64,000 nucleotides of DNA, from contig OX467082.1 in the NCBI GenBank assembly GCA_950106755.1, positions 12,338,001 to 12,402,000 on the forward strand, given 5' to 3'. The notes below the pieces were generated by a model. It had not been told where the DNA came from. It was given only the letters and a program-made list of their open reading frames with translations, and searched no databases. Positions within the stretch are counted from its first letter, which is position 1. Every line of letters starts with the position of its first letter. A program made the translations under genes and the position numbers. Positions 21,917-35,252 of the stretch are shown one piece after another. Source of the DNA: Climacium dendroides. Lineage: Eukaryota; Streptophyta; Bryopsida; Hypnales; Climaciaceae.

Positions 21917-24900
21917 CTTGCAAGAGTATGTACAAATTTACCAGCATAGGTATGATCTACTGACCTCTTCATCCAAGTTTGTCTAGGGTGTTGTTCGAGG
22001 GATGAGAGATTCAACGCAAAATTTGGAATTTTGTTTTGAACTTCCTAGGTTCAATTTAGTGATAGAGCCTAGTGGACGTAAGATGTGGACTTCTTTGTAG
22101 CCCCCTTGTTAGAGGGGAAATAAAATTTTGTAAATTGTCTATGTAATACACTACAATCATTCGTAAACAATATATTGAGTTTGGAGTCTACATTATGATT
22201 CTGTCTATGCGTCTCATTTTGGATTTTGGATTCTCTTGCATGTGTTGGGGCCTTGGGTTATAATGTATGAGAAACATCTATAATCTCTATTTTATGCAGG
22301 TCAAAGCTCCAAATGTTAGAGCCATGCCCAAGCGCAGAGGATGACAAGGAGCCTCCTCTCCAAATCAGAGAAGTTGATGACATTGGAATCTAAATCCAAA
22401 TCTAGTAGAGGGAGTATCAAACCATCCATGTTTTGAGGCCCATTCATGATGCACACCATGGAAGACGCGGTCTCCACAACTATTGACTTTTCCAAGGGGA
22501 ATGTTGAAGATGGCGTTGTAAACAACCCTCCGAGTCAAGGGCTAGGTAGAACTCATGTCTGTTCCCTGTCCCCGCTAAAGTGGGCATCCTTGACTCGAGG
22601 ATGCTCGTTCTTGCAGACTCCATAAAAATGATAAAATGAAGTAGGAGCAAGTTACAAACTAGACCTCTCCGTTGATAAAGCCGCAGGAGATTCTCGACTC
22701 AAGGATCATATTTCAATGCCCCTCCCTTGTCCATGTGTGTCTGTAGAAGACATGATAGCCTCGTTCGCTTCAGGGAGATATATGAAGAGTGAACAAGTTA
22801 AGTTGCAGACTACAACTCAATTCACTCAACTCAAAGAGAATCATCTTCAGCCTTCACTATCTATGGGGGGAGAAGGTTGCCCTCAACCAATTTGCTTCTC
22901 CGTTAGTAGATTGTGAGAGACCAATGACACTCTCTGGATTCAAAATCAATTAGATTTGGCCTTTCGTACATAAACAATATCAATAGAGTGGTGCTTAGGC
23001 CCCCTCTTCAAGGGTTGAGATCTCTTACCACTTCGGAGGTTCCACTGAGCATCTGCAAGCAAAAGTGGAAGGAGCGTGGTTCTCAAAGTGTGGGCTTCTT
23101 TGGTGGGGTGGATGAAAAAAATGGACTCTACTATTATTCTTGTTGTGAGGATATCTTTAGGGGGGGTGGCAAAGTTGAAAACATTGGAGGTAGCCAAGAG
23201 CAATTGTATAGACGATAGTGATGCCTAGGGAGCAAAGAAAAGTTTTCAAAGTCATTAGCTTTTAAGCATTCCTTACTAGTAGTAGCATGTTAAATAAAAT
23301 ACAAAAAAAAATTACTTTGGAATGTGGGGAGTTTCATATATAGTAAGGCTCCACATTTCTACAAAGATTATTACACATTCAATGTATTGAGACCTTATTG
23401 AATTCAAGTGACATATTGAATGAGAATTACATCCTCTTTGTATATTGTTACATGACTCTGGAGTATATTGAACTTATTGAGTGTAAATTCACTTGCTTTC
23501 ATAGGTACCACTTACTTCTTGACAAATAAAGTGAATGAATGTTTTGGGTGATCTCATCGACGGATGGAATTCTACTTTTGATTTAAGTCATTATTTTGAA
23601 CATGTTCAATTATCCCGATCATTTTTATAAGGCGGGCTCTATTTATCTTTGGATTATAGAAGTTTTACTTCAATGGAGCTTCACACCCCAATTTTCAAAG
23701 TCTCAAAAGTACCTAATAGTTTCAATTTAACGAATAAGGCCTTCTATGGTTGACAATTTGTTTTCTCAAAAAAAGCAAAAAGATGATCTTTAACAAACAA
23801 AGAAGCAAAACAAAACAAAAAACAAGGATCATTCTACTCGGAATTTTAGCAATGAAATTTATTCAACAATAAATTTGAATAATAAACTTTATTTAAAATA
23901 TAAAGATGTGGCACAAACAAATCCAAACAAACAAAGTGTAGAATGAAATTGTACTAGCCTCTATTAGGATTTGTTATTGATTTTTGTATAAGTTGTTTAA
24001 TTTTCTAATTATCTTTTTAATTAATTAGAACAAAAATTCTTTTGCTTTATATGGAATGAATTTAAAATTTAACATCTATAACTATTCTTTTTCATTTTAA
24101 TTATAACAAAAAATGAAATTAAAGAAAGGAGTATAAGATAAATGACAAATACCACCAAAAGAATGCCTTTATGATTCATAGGTACTATATTTGGTACTCT
24201 TGTAATTGGTTTACTTCTTCTATGCCATAGAAAACACAATCATACAAGTATCTAAATGAATGACTTTCAAGGCTTGTATAAGAACATCTGGCCAACATTA
24301 GACTATTTAACTAATGATCATAAAGGTAGGATTGTCATTTCAAAGTTATACTACCTGACTATTCCCTTCCATCATCTAATGATTTTGAAGATTATAATCT
24401 CATGGGTGCAAATTCTAACCTTTAGAAGTTTTAAGATATAAACCACCCACCATATCATGTGTCAGATTGGATAAGCATATATAACATTCTTAACCAAGTC
24501 AAGAGGCTCCTATTTAACCCCTCAGGCCCTAAGACCTTCTTTTTCATCAAAAAACACTTAAATCTACCATTTCTATTGCAAAGAGCAACACACTTTACAA
24601 AGTGATTCTTAATTGTAGGATCTTGTAGACTTAAACTATACTAGTATAAAATTTGTGAAAGAAATTCCAAAAACTTTCACCATGTAGATTGCAAGATTTG
24701 TATTTAAAATGAAGAAAATAGAATTTTTGCGCATATTCCATGACTAGTACAAAGATTGTCTTAAATGCAAGGCCAATTTCAAAGAATTTGGATTAATGGT
24801 TACAAAATTCCATCCAATTTAGTCTTTTTATCAACATAGGTTAGGTGGACATCAAATGAAAATATTTCTATTTGAGGAATTTTTTCTTCAATTTCTTTGT

Positions 24901-25813
24901 GGGTTTTCAACTAAATTTCAAAGCAAATCATTGACTTGTAGAAGTTGTGACACTTACATTTTTCAAGGAAAAAAATTTTAAGATGATCTTTGTAAATGCA
25001 AATATATACCAAAAAAAATTTCAAGGTTTTAAGGTTTAGATTTTTTTCAAAGTTTTTTGCACTGTTTACAATCAATGAATTCTTTTCACTTTAAAATTTT
25101 GGTACAATATACTTTAGTGAATTCATTATGTGATTTTATGATGAAATTAAAATATAAATAAAAGAATAGATGGGGAATTTCATTAAAATGGCGATTATAC
25201 CAAAATGCAAAATATCAATATGGGTTCCCAGGGGGGGCACTTAGTTCTACTACAACAAACCACGTGTGAACAAGTGGTTTCTAATAAACTATAATTTTAA
25301 CTTCAAATTTTAAGCATTGTTTACTGATGATTATAGGATTCTACTCCCAAAATTTCAAACTCAAATAAAATATGGAATGATTTCTAGAAGAGGTTAAAAA
25401 TGTACTAAAATGACATGATTTTTTAACTCAAATATTTTTAGAGAACACATTTAGATGAACATTGCATCAATATTCAACTCAAAATGAGCTTTCAATAGAG
25501 GATTATTTTTAGGAATTTTTTATTCATTTAAAAAAAAATTCTTATATAATATAAGGGTGTGAAAGTTATTTTTCAGATCTACATTGTATCTTTTTACTTC
25601 AAAAATTTATAACTAATTATTATTAATAAATAAAAATATCAATAATTGAAAAAATAAACTTTCAAAGTTGAATTATCTATTCATATTTTTTCATTTAATT
25701 TTATTTAAAATTCAAAAAGTATATAGAGGATCCAAAGTTTTGTTCACATGTAGTTTTTTATGGACATTCTAAGTGATCCCCCCGAGGTCAACACAGACGG
25801 TTGTCCCCTGTTC
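21917..25813. other. Spacer with fragments
   Basis: No supported gene. Short open frames at 22716-22916 and 22988-23218 have mixed composition but match nothing recognised. At 24513 the left end of the 0.9-kb TIR family appears (TTTAACCCCTCAGGCCCTAA) with matching interior to about 24730 but no right end. At about 25166-25192 there is one end of the AATTTCATTAAAATGG element also seen at 45255-45475. Confidence 0.55.
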
Positions 25814-26203
25814 TTACTTGACCTCATAGGTTGAGAAGAAGCTAAACAACTGCAAGAAGACATACTTGAAGAGATATGCAAGTGTATAGCCTCCACTATA
25901 CAAATTATCTATTGTGACATGGTGAAGAATGTCGCAACAAATGAAGCCTCCAAATACGTTGGGGTTTGTGACTAAGGTTTGGATGGTAACTTTGGGCGGG
26001 TCATGTGGATAGGAGCTTGGAATCTCCACATCCAAGTGTAAGCGCATGTTGTAGTAGGGGCCAACCAAAGGTGACAGAATGAGGCATATGTGGGTCATGT
26101 TGCCATTGTAGAGGTGGTGTTGAATATTGTCCATAGGCTTGCGCTCAAGTTCTGTAAGGTTGCAATGGAGACTTTGTAAGCAAGACCATAAAGGCGGCGC
26201 CAT
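25814..26203 (-). CDS. Divergent E2 (UBC-fold) ORF, single exon
   Basis: An intronless frame of about 129 aa from ATG 26203, with an in-frame stop at 26240-26242 upstream. The UBC fold is recognisable: the strand/loop SYPHDPPKVTIQTL near residues 64-77, then NPN at 80-82 where active E2s have HPN, then GGFICCDIL with the cysteine at 89 in the catalytic position. The C-terminal part (YSGGYTLAYLFK, QLFSFFS) matches an E2 third-helix region. It stops shortly after, so the last helices are short or missing. It could be a retrocopy, a lineage-specific E2, or a decaying gene. Activity is doubtful because the His of HPN is replaced by Asn. Confidence 0.6.
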   Translation of the reverse strand: MAPPLWSCLQSLHCNLTELERKPMDNIQHHLYNGNMTHICLILSPLVGPYYNMRLHLDVEIPSSYPHDPPKVTIQTLVTNPNVFGGFICCDILHHVTIDNLYSGGYTLAYLFKYVFLQLFSFFSTYEVK

Positions 26204-28600
26204 GTCCGGTTTTGTTCGCTTGCACAATCCAAGTGTTGCTTAGTTATGATAGTTGCACATTCAAAACTTTGGTTGGTTATGAAGCTTTTTGAATTGAGAC
26301 TAAGAGAATTCAAAGAAAGGTTGGTAAGAAAGGGTTTGCAACAACAATTTTATAACTTACACATGTGTTTGTAGCAACAAATGGTTTCAACTCCACACCT
26401 ACAAGCTATGGAGTTGCAACCACTTATTGTGGTTATGGCATGGTTATGGCGTTGCTATAGCTATGGAGCTACATTTTCAATAAGATCAACAAGTTTAACC
26501 TCCTAACTACAAACGAGACCAAATAATCAAAATTTTGTTTCTATAATTAACAAAAAAACTTGAGAACTTTTCACACTAAGTTATAACTAATAAACAAAGC
26601 ACAAATAAACAACACATTTGATGCAAAAATAAAAAAGGACCACTTCAAGACTAACACACAAGAGAGTGAAGAGACAATCGGCTTTAGAAAAAAAAACTTT
26701 GGAATGAGTGCAACCACGCTATAAACCCCACACAAAGACAATTAGTGTTAGAAAACTTTCAAAATAAGCTCACAACTAGGCCGTGTGACTACACGGGAGA
26801 CTATGGCTTTAAGAGACCTTCGAAATGACTACAACCAAGGTGGGTGACTATACACGAGATACAACCAGCTTTAGAACAAGACCTTTGAAATGAACACAAC
26901 TGTCTACAAGAGAAGAAGAGAGAGACTATCACAAACAAATTTCTCTTCACCTCAAGAGCAAAGATGATTCTCTAGTGATAACTTTAAATGAAGATTTAAA
27001 ATTTACACAATGAAAACTCTTGTATCCTAGAAAAGTTTGAACCTTTTGTGACTTGCTTGAGAACCTTTTTTACCTTTTGTAAGTGTTGAAAGTTTTTTTA
27101 AGTCAACCAATTGGTATAAAAGTTAGTTTAGATTGCTAATCTTTTCTTTAAAATTCAATATTTTTTTACATACAACAAATTGTTGGCATTTTGTGTAACA
27201 TCATTAAAAAAATTTAGTTTCTTTATTTCAAATGAACTAATAGTAATAAAATTATTATTACATATCTTAAAACTTAAAACACTTTTACTCTATTCATAAA
27301 TAAACATTAGATAAATATTAACAAAGGTATTAATACAGACAAGATATATATTGATTAGTGTTCAATACTGGTCTAATGAAAGGTGGAGTATGCATCATAA
27401 GCTTGAATCCATGTATAAAAGTGACCACTAATTAGTTGACTTGGTCTAATTCTTGTAAAAATCATTTGTTATATTGGTAGTTTTTAAAATATTAAAAATT
27501 TGATAGTAAAATTGATTGCATTTTAAATATTTAAAACTTAAAACTATAAAATATTTATTAATCTAATTCTCTATGAATCTGAATATCAAAATTTAGTGAA
27601 TAAAAAAATTGTGGATTAAATCAAATATATAAAGATTTTTAGCAAACTAAAAATTTTAATTCATAGATTTATACATTAAAATAAGTTCTTTTGAAATTTG
27701 AAATTTAGTAATTTATAATTTTCAAAGAATATAACCTTTCATACAATGCAAAATCTAATTGATTGTCATTCATTTGATAGTAGCATAAAGCTCACGATAA
27801 AGCTTTGATTTGAATCCAAATGATGAAACAACACAAAATACACAAAATATGTAGGAATTAAGCTAATTTTTTTAGCCTTTCAAGAGAAACCTTCATGCAC
27901 TACTCAATGACTCAATCTAAACATGTTATTTCTTTTCTTCTCCAAACTCATGAAAACTAATTTGATAAAAATGACCTGAAATTAATGAATGAAATTATTT
28001 CAAACCCTCTTAAAAAAAACTTTTAGTAATCTAGTCTCTTAAAGTCATAATGAAGTGACTTAACTTTTTTTCATAAGCAATATTTATCAAAACCCAAATT
28101 AAAAATTCACTCCTACATCTAGTCTCAACCCTTTTTAGTGATGTGATGAATGGAATTGGAAGATAGATAACCTCAATTTGAACATTGAATTATATGAGTG
28201 TAGCAACCTTGCACAACTATAGAAACTCCCCTAATATTGTAAGAGTGCATTCTCATCAAAGGTGATGAAATAGTTAAGTTGGATATGAATTATAACCTTG
28301 TGGATTTAAATAGGAATTTAAAATATAATTAGAGATAAGTAGTCTATATCTACTAATATATATAGACTACCATGTGTTTCCACTTTTAAAAATTCGTAAA
28401 ATATTACTAAAGTATTGAAAAATAATGGAAAACCACTTGGCATTTCTTTTGAGTTTGCTAACAATTTCATAAAAAATTTCATTCAAAATTTGAGTTAGTG
28501 AGACTAGAAAAAGTGTTGCTTGGTTAAATGGATCCAAACAAATGTGTTGCTGCAAGAGCTTGGAAACAGAATAACCAGTTTACATTCCGGACTGCAAGGT
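26204..28600. other. AT-rich spacer upstream of UTP6
   Basis: No supported gene. Mostly AT-rich sequence with poly-A/T tracts. It includes diverged tandem units at 26680-26930. Confidence 0.6.
26680..26930. repeat. Four diverged tandem units
   Basis: The pattern TTTAGAA...ACCTTTGAAATGA..ACAACC recurs about four times with 60-85 bp spacing and many substitutions. It reads as an old satellite-like array. Confidence 0.5.
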
Positions 28601-28623
28601 GTGAACAGGGCACTGGAGCCCTA

Positions 28624-28638
28624 AAACCCTAAACCCTA
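28624..28638 (+). promoter_or_regulatory. Double telo-box upstream of UTP6
   Basis: AAACCCTAAACCCTA lies about 210 bp before the UTP6 ATG. In Arabidopsis such boxes (AAACCCTAA) mark promoters of ribosomal-protein and ribosome-biogenesis genes and bind TRB and PURalpha-type proteins. The position fits a promoter or 5' leader. Confidence 0.7.
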
Positions 28639-28844
28639 CCTCCTGGTGGTCGCCCCTTGTTAACTCCAAAACCTTCTTCAGTGGCGTTCAACGATCTTCA
28701 GTGGTGTTCGCCTCTCAATCTCAAGCTGAACTGCCCCAATTGCAGTCTCAAGAATTGTCAACCTCTGGACTTAGTGTGCATTTAGTTACATTCAGTGTGC
28801 GTTCCAATTCCAAGTGAAGGGACGATCTCTGAGAAAACGCAGCC

Positions 28845-31800
28845 ATGGCGGACACTGTGGCGTATCACATGGAGCGGATGCTTCCCGAGCTCGAAGATTT
28901 GGAGAAGCGGGAGCTTTTCACTCGCGAGGAGATTAAGGAAATCGTTCGCCAGCGCCGTGATTTCGAGTATCTTCTGAAGCGCCCGTCCGCGCTGAAACAG
29001 GACTTTCTGCGGTACGTGGATTACGAGACGCAGCTGGAGTCTGTTCGCAAGGCGCGCAAGCAGGTCAGTTGTGCTTTGCTGGAGGTGATTCAATGCTGTG
29101 AAGTTCTTTTCGTAAATTATGAACTTAAGATGTAAAGAACGTTTGCAGGAAATGCATTGCTAATCTTCAATGCAAGGTTACCATTAAACGAATTATTCCC
29201 GTTTTATTTCGTTCTCGATTTCAGTAAGAATGTGACCGAGTTTTAACGCTTTTCAATCCTTGTGTGTTTACTTTCAACTTAAGAATTGAGTTTTTACTTA
29301 CAGAATCGGAAAACTGCAGTCTGTAAGGTAATTACAGAATAATGTGGAATAAGAATTGGTGATTTCGTTTGCAGTAACCCTGATTATATTCAGATTCTCG
29401 CTCATCGTTGAATGCTTTGCTATATGTCAAAAATGGTATAGGCCTTGTGCACTCAACTCCCTAAAGGAGAAAGCTGGCGTGCATCAATTTCCGATCGGAG
29501 TTGTGCCATGCGCATTATGATGATCTACGACCGTGCTGTGACGAAATTCAAAGGGGATTTGGAGTTATGGCTGCGCTACGCGGAATTCTGTCGGTCTCAA
29601 GGCTCTCGTCGAGTTCAGAAGGTGAATTTATGTTGTTGAAATTCATTGACTGGAATTTCGATTAGGCGTTTTCTAGGTCTAATTTTGATTTATTGTTACT
29701 CATTTGTTTCTGATGTTCTTGGTTTAGTCATTTGCTCGTATCTAATCTGTTGCATGCAGTTAATTGCTTGGGCAATTTTTACCCCGAAAGAACCGAGGTT
29801 TCATGGTTTGAAAAATACAATTCAGACTGGGCAAGATTTACTTCTCCAGAATTAGTGAGGAGCATATGTTGGTTAAATATTGAACCAAAGAAAGTCCCCA
29901 TTTGACCCCCTGAAAAGTGCTGAAAAAAACATGAGGCCTCTAGGTTCTTGGGGGTTAGTTTGGCCAAGAGCTGAAAGCTGATTATCAGCTCTTCTTTTGT
30001 AGGTGCTAATGAAGGCAATTCAATTGCATCCAGCAGTGCCAGGATTGTGGATTTATGCATCAGTGTGGGAGGCTGAGCACAATTCGAATGTGACTGCTGC
30101 TCGGGCTCTCATGCAACAAGGACTGCGAACGTGTCCCAAATCTGAACTTTTATGGCTCGAGTATTTTCGCATGGAGTTGATTTTTGCAGAGAAAGTCAAG
30201 GCTAGAAGGTTGGTCCTAGGCATCAGTGCGCCAGAAACCCCTGCAATTACAGAGGCAGGTGAAGATGATATCTCGAAGTCAGGAACAGATGAAGGTGAAG
30301 AAGAAGGGAAAGTTCAGGTATCTCATGAGGAAGCGAGTATTAAGATTGCCCAAGTCATTTATAGGAAAGCGATCATTGAGATACCTGGCAGTGTCAGATT
30401 TCGGCAGAGGTTTCTAGAGATTCTTGAAAGTATTGATGTGGAGAAGTTAATGGCTCTTGAAGGTGAAATATATGCCGGTCTGAGAGAGGACTTTGTCACA
30501 GATGAAGAGACTTGGGCTTGGCTCGCAAGACGGCAATTTGTTAAAGCCGAGAGCAAGGGAATGGAGTTGATTGACTGTAGGAAAGAATCCACCAAGGTAG
30601 GCTACCTCATTCCAGATTTGTGGCCAAATCATGTTTGGCACTCTTGTTAAGATTTAATTTGTAATCCTTGTACAACTTTATGGATCCTGAACTCCAATGT
30701 ATATTCCATCAATTCTGTTGCTGATGTAGTGTTACTAGTGAGAGGTTTGTATTAGTGGCTGATGATCCTGTTCTTCACTGCTGTTCAGGTGTACGAAGAA
30801 GCTCTTCAATCAAGTCCTTCAGCTCGCATGTATGAGCTTTATGCTGAAGTTTTGATAGATAATCTGGAGCATGATGATGGAGAACTGCTTGAGGTCAACG
30901 ATCTCTTAAGCGAAAAGTGTTCATCTACTTTAGTCGAATCTGCTGAAACTTTGCTCTCACTTTACAAACGTGCCAAAGCAGCTGGGGTTGAGAGTGAAAC
31001 ACTTGCACAAGGTCAAGCGGGGCTCCTGTTGCGGTGGGGTAATATCGATACGGCTAGAGAAGCTCTAGAAGTCTCTTGCAAGGAGAATGCTTCAACCTGT
31101 GGGTCAGCAAGGATATGGACTGTGCTTCTTTCTTTGGAGACGAAACGTACCAGTGTAAAGGCCCTGGATAGTTCTGAGCAGATTTCGAAGCTTCTAAAGG
31201 CAGCATTTAAGAATGCCAGCGATGATGTCAAGGATTTGTTGCAAATAGTAAGTTATTACGCCAATGCTCCTGGCAATTTCCCGCGCTTCATGTGCTTCTG
31301 GAACGCATTGGTGGCGAATGGTAACTGACAGGTGCTAATGCAGCCACTAGTGGTTTTGCTAACCTTGAATTATGGTGGTTATTCTTTTTTTCCCAGGCTG
31401 CTGAAGTTCAGACAGTTAGTAGAAAGCCCTTTGATGGCTTTCTTCGGTTACTAGAAAGTGTCTTGGCTGGAACTAGTGGGAAGCAAGCAGGAGCTGAGGT
31501 AGCATCAGCTCTGGTTGACTGGGTACTTCATGCCGAAGGACTTCACCGTGCACGAGAAATCTACACTAGGTACCGGTGCCCTACATAATTGTCTTCTTTT
31601 GGGGAAGCCCAACGTGTTCTATTCAAATCTTGTATTGGCACTAGTTTTGAATTTAACACTAAATTGTTAATGCGACGAAAGTCATGTGAGTTTTTTCTGC
31701 CTTATTATTTTCTTTCTACTTATACAACCTTCAATATTACTTCCATTGTGCTTCTATCGTGGTAATGAAAGTTAGACGGGATAGATGACAGGGTATTGTC

Positions 31801-32378
31801 CAACTCTTCTCACAATATCTTTGATGATCATTTTTGTTCTGGTAAAGAGTATATGCTTAATGCCCATGTACTTTCAACAATTTTGGTGTTTCGGCTATTT
31901 CTTTTCATTGTACTGACGCGCTGATCGCAATCATTGGTTTCTGTTTTACAGGTTGATCGCTCTTCCAAGACCCGGTTTGAGTTTCCTGAAGTGTTGTATT
32001 GCGATAGAAGCAGGCTTAGTCTCTGACGGCAATGCTGAAGCTCTGAGACAGCTTCGGAAGCTGTTCAACTTAGCTGTTGAACTCTATGGGCACTATGATG
32101 ATAGTCTTTGGCTGGAATACTGTGCTCAAGAGAGGAAGGTAGAGTTTTTTATGACGGACACACACCTATGTTATATCGATATCGTGTTTTTTGTATTTCT
32201 GAGGCGTGTTCCGGAATGGTTCATCTTTCTATCTTCATGCCTCCCAATTTTACGCTAAATTTCTCTTGCATTTTTTCAGGCAGGGAACATTGAAGAGGCG
32301 AGTAATATTTACTGGAGAGCGAAGAAGGCATTGAACAACCCGTCAAGTTTTCTTGAGAAGTACCAATTGCTTCGATAG
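28845..32378 (+). CDS. UTP6: U3 snoRNA-associated protein 6 (UTP6)
   Basis: HAT-repeat subunit of the small-subunit processome (UTP-B complex), acting in the nucleolus in 18S pre-rRNA processing. Exons: 28845-29063, 29442-29621, 30003-30596, 30789-31247, 31397-31569, 31952-32138, 32280-32378. Phases agree, giving about 636 aa, close to plant UTP6 (~650). The N-terminus is diagnostic (HMERMLPELEDLEKRELF, FEYLLKRPSALKQDFLRY). HAT motifs follow: IYDRAVTKFKGDLELWLRYAEF near residues 100-121, then AIQLHPAVPGLWIYASVWE and LWLEYFRMEL, and late units such as LVDWVLHAEGLHRAREIY. An acidic insert (about residues 215-235) separates repeat blocks. The last exon ends SSFLEKYQLLR. All expected parts are present with no disruption. 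Confidence 0.92.
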
Positions 32379-32656
32379 CGTTGAGGTTTTATATTACTGG
32401 CAAACCCAACCACAATTTTCTGATACTGAGAAATGGGGATTTTGCATAGTTAGTGGAGAGCAGTGGTCATTTTGGGCCCTACTTTGTCTTGATAGGAGGT
32501 GATTCTAGTTATTTTGGAAAGATTAAATCATTCCCTCTTACATCTGTCGGTAGAATTCATTTGTATTATACGGAGTATGATTTTCCTCTCGATTGAGGTC
32601 ACCACTCCGAAATTGTCCTGAGATTCTAGTGATGTTTCACGCTGCTTTCATTGATG

Positions 32657-33083
32657 TAAGGTAGGAGGCTCTAAAAGCGACCATTTAAGGACTGGTCCGC
32701 CTTTTTCATAGGTTTCCGTAGACAAAAATACTTTAGATCATTTTTCAGAGAAAGAAAAATAGATGTGGAACGTAACAGAAATGGTTTTGTATTTTTCCAA
32801 GCATTTGTGAATTACTTATAAATTTTCAAAGACTTGGGGCCTAAGAAGCACCTATTTGTGACCATAGGTCTTCCAAAATCCATCCCCTTGCAACTTGTAA
32901 AGAGATTGGAAAGAGATGTGTGGAAATTAAAGACAATGATTGGGTCTTGCAATGGAGAAACAATTTTTTCTTGATTCATTCAATTGTTAAAGTGGTCTAT
33001 TTAAGGATCACTTCATGTTTATTCTTTAGTTGATAATAGGGGTGATTTGAAGGAGAGGGGCACCTTTAGAGCCTCCTACCTTA
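32657..33083. mobile_element. MITE, TAAGGTAGGAGG family, copy 2
   Basis: The left end TAAGGTAGGAGGCTCTAAAA and the reverse-complemented right end TAAGGTAGGAGGCTCTAAAG are nearly identical over 20 bp. CATTGATG precedes it and CATTGATA follows after one or two bases, suggesting a 7-8 bp target duplication as in hAT-type MITEs. The interior differs from copies 1 and 3. Confidence 0.75.
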
Positions 33084-34148
33084 CCCATTGATATTCACAC
33101 AACTTACTCAACTATGAGCATGTACATCCGTATGCATCCAACATTGGTTTTTTAGGGAATTTAATGCCCAATTGCCTCCCCCCCTAAAGGGGTAGTTTGA
33201 AGCCCATAGAAAAAAAAGAGGGTAAATGTGTTTTAAAATGTTAGATTGTAATCATGGTCTTGCATGTTGTTACCACAATATTGGTTTTTGAACCTCATAT
33301 CATCTATTGTGAAGAGCCAATACATATAAAAATTGCATACAAAAATTACATACTCAAAATTGACCTCCTTAGATTCAAGCCTCCAAAATGAAGGAGCCAA
33401 GAAATTTGAGAACCTTCTTGAAAGAAAGGTCACATAATCATTAGTCCGAAAAAAAAAACAAAAACTAATTTGACATATATGACAAAGTAATGACATTTAA
33501 CTTTTTGCAATATTACACTGGTTTATTGTACCTTTCAATATTAAAGGACATTCCATGTTTGTGTTTGTCCAAACTTAATTAGCTTTCTACATTAAAATAC
33601 ATATTTCAAAATTTTGATATTTTTCTCATGTAGTAATATATATCTACTAGTGAACTTCATTTTTTATTAATTAAAAACATTAAAATAAAATTTACATGAT
33701 TACTCAAAGTAATTTCTTCATAAAAATCATAGTAATTACAAAAATGTTTGAAATAGTATGAATTTTTAGCAAAAATGGAGATCATAGTGACAAACATCAT
33801 GGTATAGCTAATATACAAACACCTTGAGTGCATACAAACTTGATAGGAAAAAAATCAAACGTAGTGTATTTTAAGCTTTCAAGATGTTACCTTCAAAGTG
33901 TTATAAAAAATAGAAATTTAAAATTTTACATAAAAAATAGATGAATGGAGCTATTTTTTTAAAAATAAGGTTAAAAGTATTTAAAATCTATAACTATGTG
34001 AAAATTAAGGTTTGACACTAAAATCATGACCCTCGGGCATGTTTGTTCTGAGGGTTAAATCATCATCATAGTACTACATCTTTAACCTTGGAAGGACACA
34101 ACCCCCCATGACCAAGGTAGTTAACAAAATACTTCAATTATAGGACCA

Positions 34149-34186
34149 ATAGGTGCATTCTTTGTTTCTACAAAGAATGCACCTAT
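34149..34186. repeat. Small perfect hairpin
   Basis: ATAGGTGCATTCTTTGT, a four-base loop, then its exact reverse complement. The 17-bp arms are perfect. It is not followed by a T-run, so there is no reason to call it a terminator. Confidence 0.8.
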
Positions 34187-34257
34187 CATCCATTGAATCT
34201 TTTAGGTCCATATCATCCTTACAAGGTTAACTAAATTAAAGAGTAATAATTGTGACA

Positions 34258-35081
34258 TTTAACCCTTTAAGTCCTAGAGCTGTTTTGTTTAAAGCCAAAA
34301 TATAGACAAAGTCTTTAGTATGTAGATGTGGGATTATTTGTAGAATAGAGGAGTTGAAGTGAAAATTTAACCATAACAAATTAGAGAATGAATGTGTAAA
34401 ATATTTAGTGAGGACAACCTACCATTGGTGTTGCAAGAATTTAGAGTTTCATGACAATATATACAATGTTGTGAGTTGATATTAATGTATGAAAAATGTG
34501 TAAATATTGGCCTACAACACTAGCAACCTTTGGATTCACTTCAAGAAACTTTGGATTCAATAGACATTGCTTTTATGATTCATGTAGAGCAATCAACATT
34601 GAAAAATACTCCAATGTGTGAAAATATATGCTTCCTATGAGAAACACTCAATATGGGCAAACACAAAATCTTCTACTCAAAATTGATATAAGTTTACTTG
34701 TGCTTCTTTTATGTCTAATCAACGCTTACATAGGGGTAGTTGAAGCCAATGTCTACAAGATGGAAAAAAGACTTAGAAAAAGTACATTCTTAGCCATTAT
34801 ACCTTAAAAGTATTGAAAATATTGCTATCCACAATATCATACACCATATTTCTTTACTTGACCTTCTTTCCAAAAAGTACCTATCCAATTTTACCATGTT
34901 TGTGTTGGTTTCCCCCCAAGATACCACTAATGTTTTGAAGTCCCAAAAGGGATTTATTCATTCTTTGTCAAATAAATTAGTGATCTCCATTTTCTAACTC
35001 ACTTCTACTTCTTCTCAAAGTATGAGTTGTTTTTGTTTCTCTAGAAACCAATTTGTGGTTCCTTAGGACTTAAGGGTTAAT
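34258..35081. mobile_element. Non-autonomous TIR element, ~0.9-kb family, copy 2
   Basis: The left end is TTTAACCCTTTAAGTCCTAG and the reverse-complemented right end is ATTAACCCTTAAGTCCTAAG. The length is 824 bp. This copy has the clearest terminal repeats of the family. There is no coding frame. Confidence 0.65.
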
Positions 35082-35090
35082 GCATTCTAT

Positions 35091-35252
35091 CACAATGCAT
35101 TTTCAAGAAAATAACTACATGTGGAACTTCACTTGGTGCATCTTCTATTAGTGCATAAAAGTCACATATGTCACAATGCATTTTCAAAGAGATAACTACA
35201 TGTGGAACCTCACTTGGTAGATCCTTGTTTAGTGCATAACTATGACATATGC
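35091..35252. repeat. 81-bp tandem duplication
   Basis: Two copies beginning CACAATGCATTTTCAA and containing TAACTACATGTGGAAC and TAGTGCATAA, with period 81 and about 10 percent divergence. It starts a few bases after the right end of the TIR element before it. The open frame across it (minus strand) is a product of the repeat. Confidence 0.75.

Noticed and set aside
22716..23218. Two mixed-composition frames in the spacer
   Set aside because: They could not be tied to any transposon or gene family, and their frames do not join sensibly.
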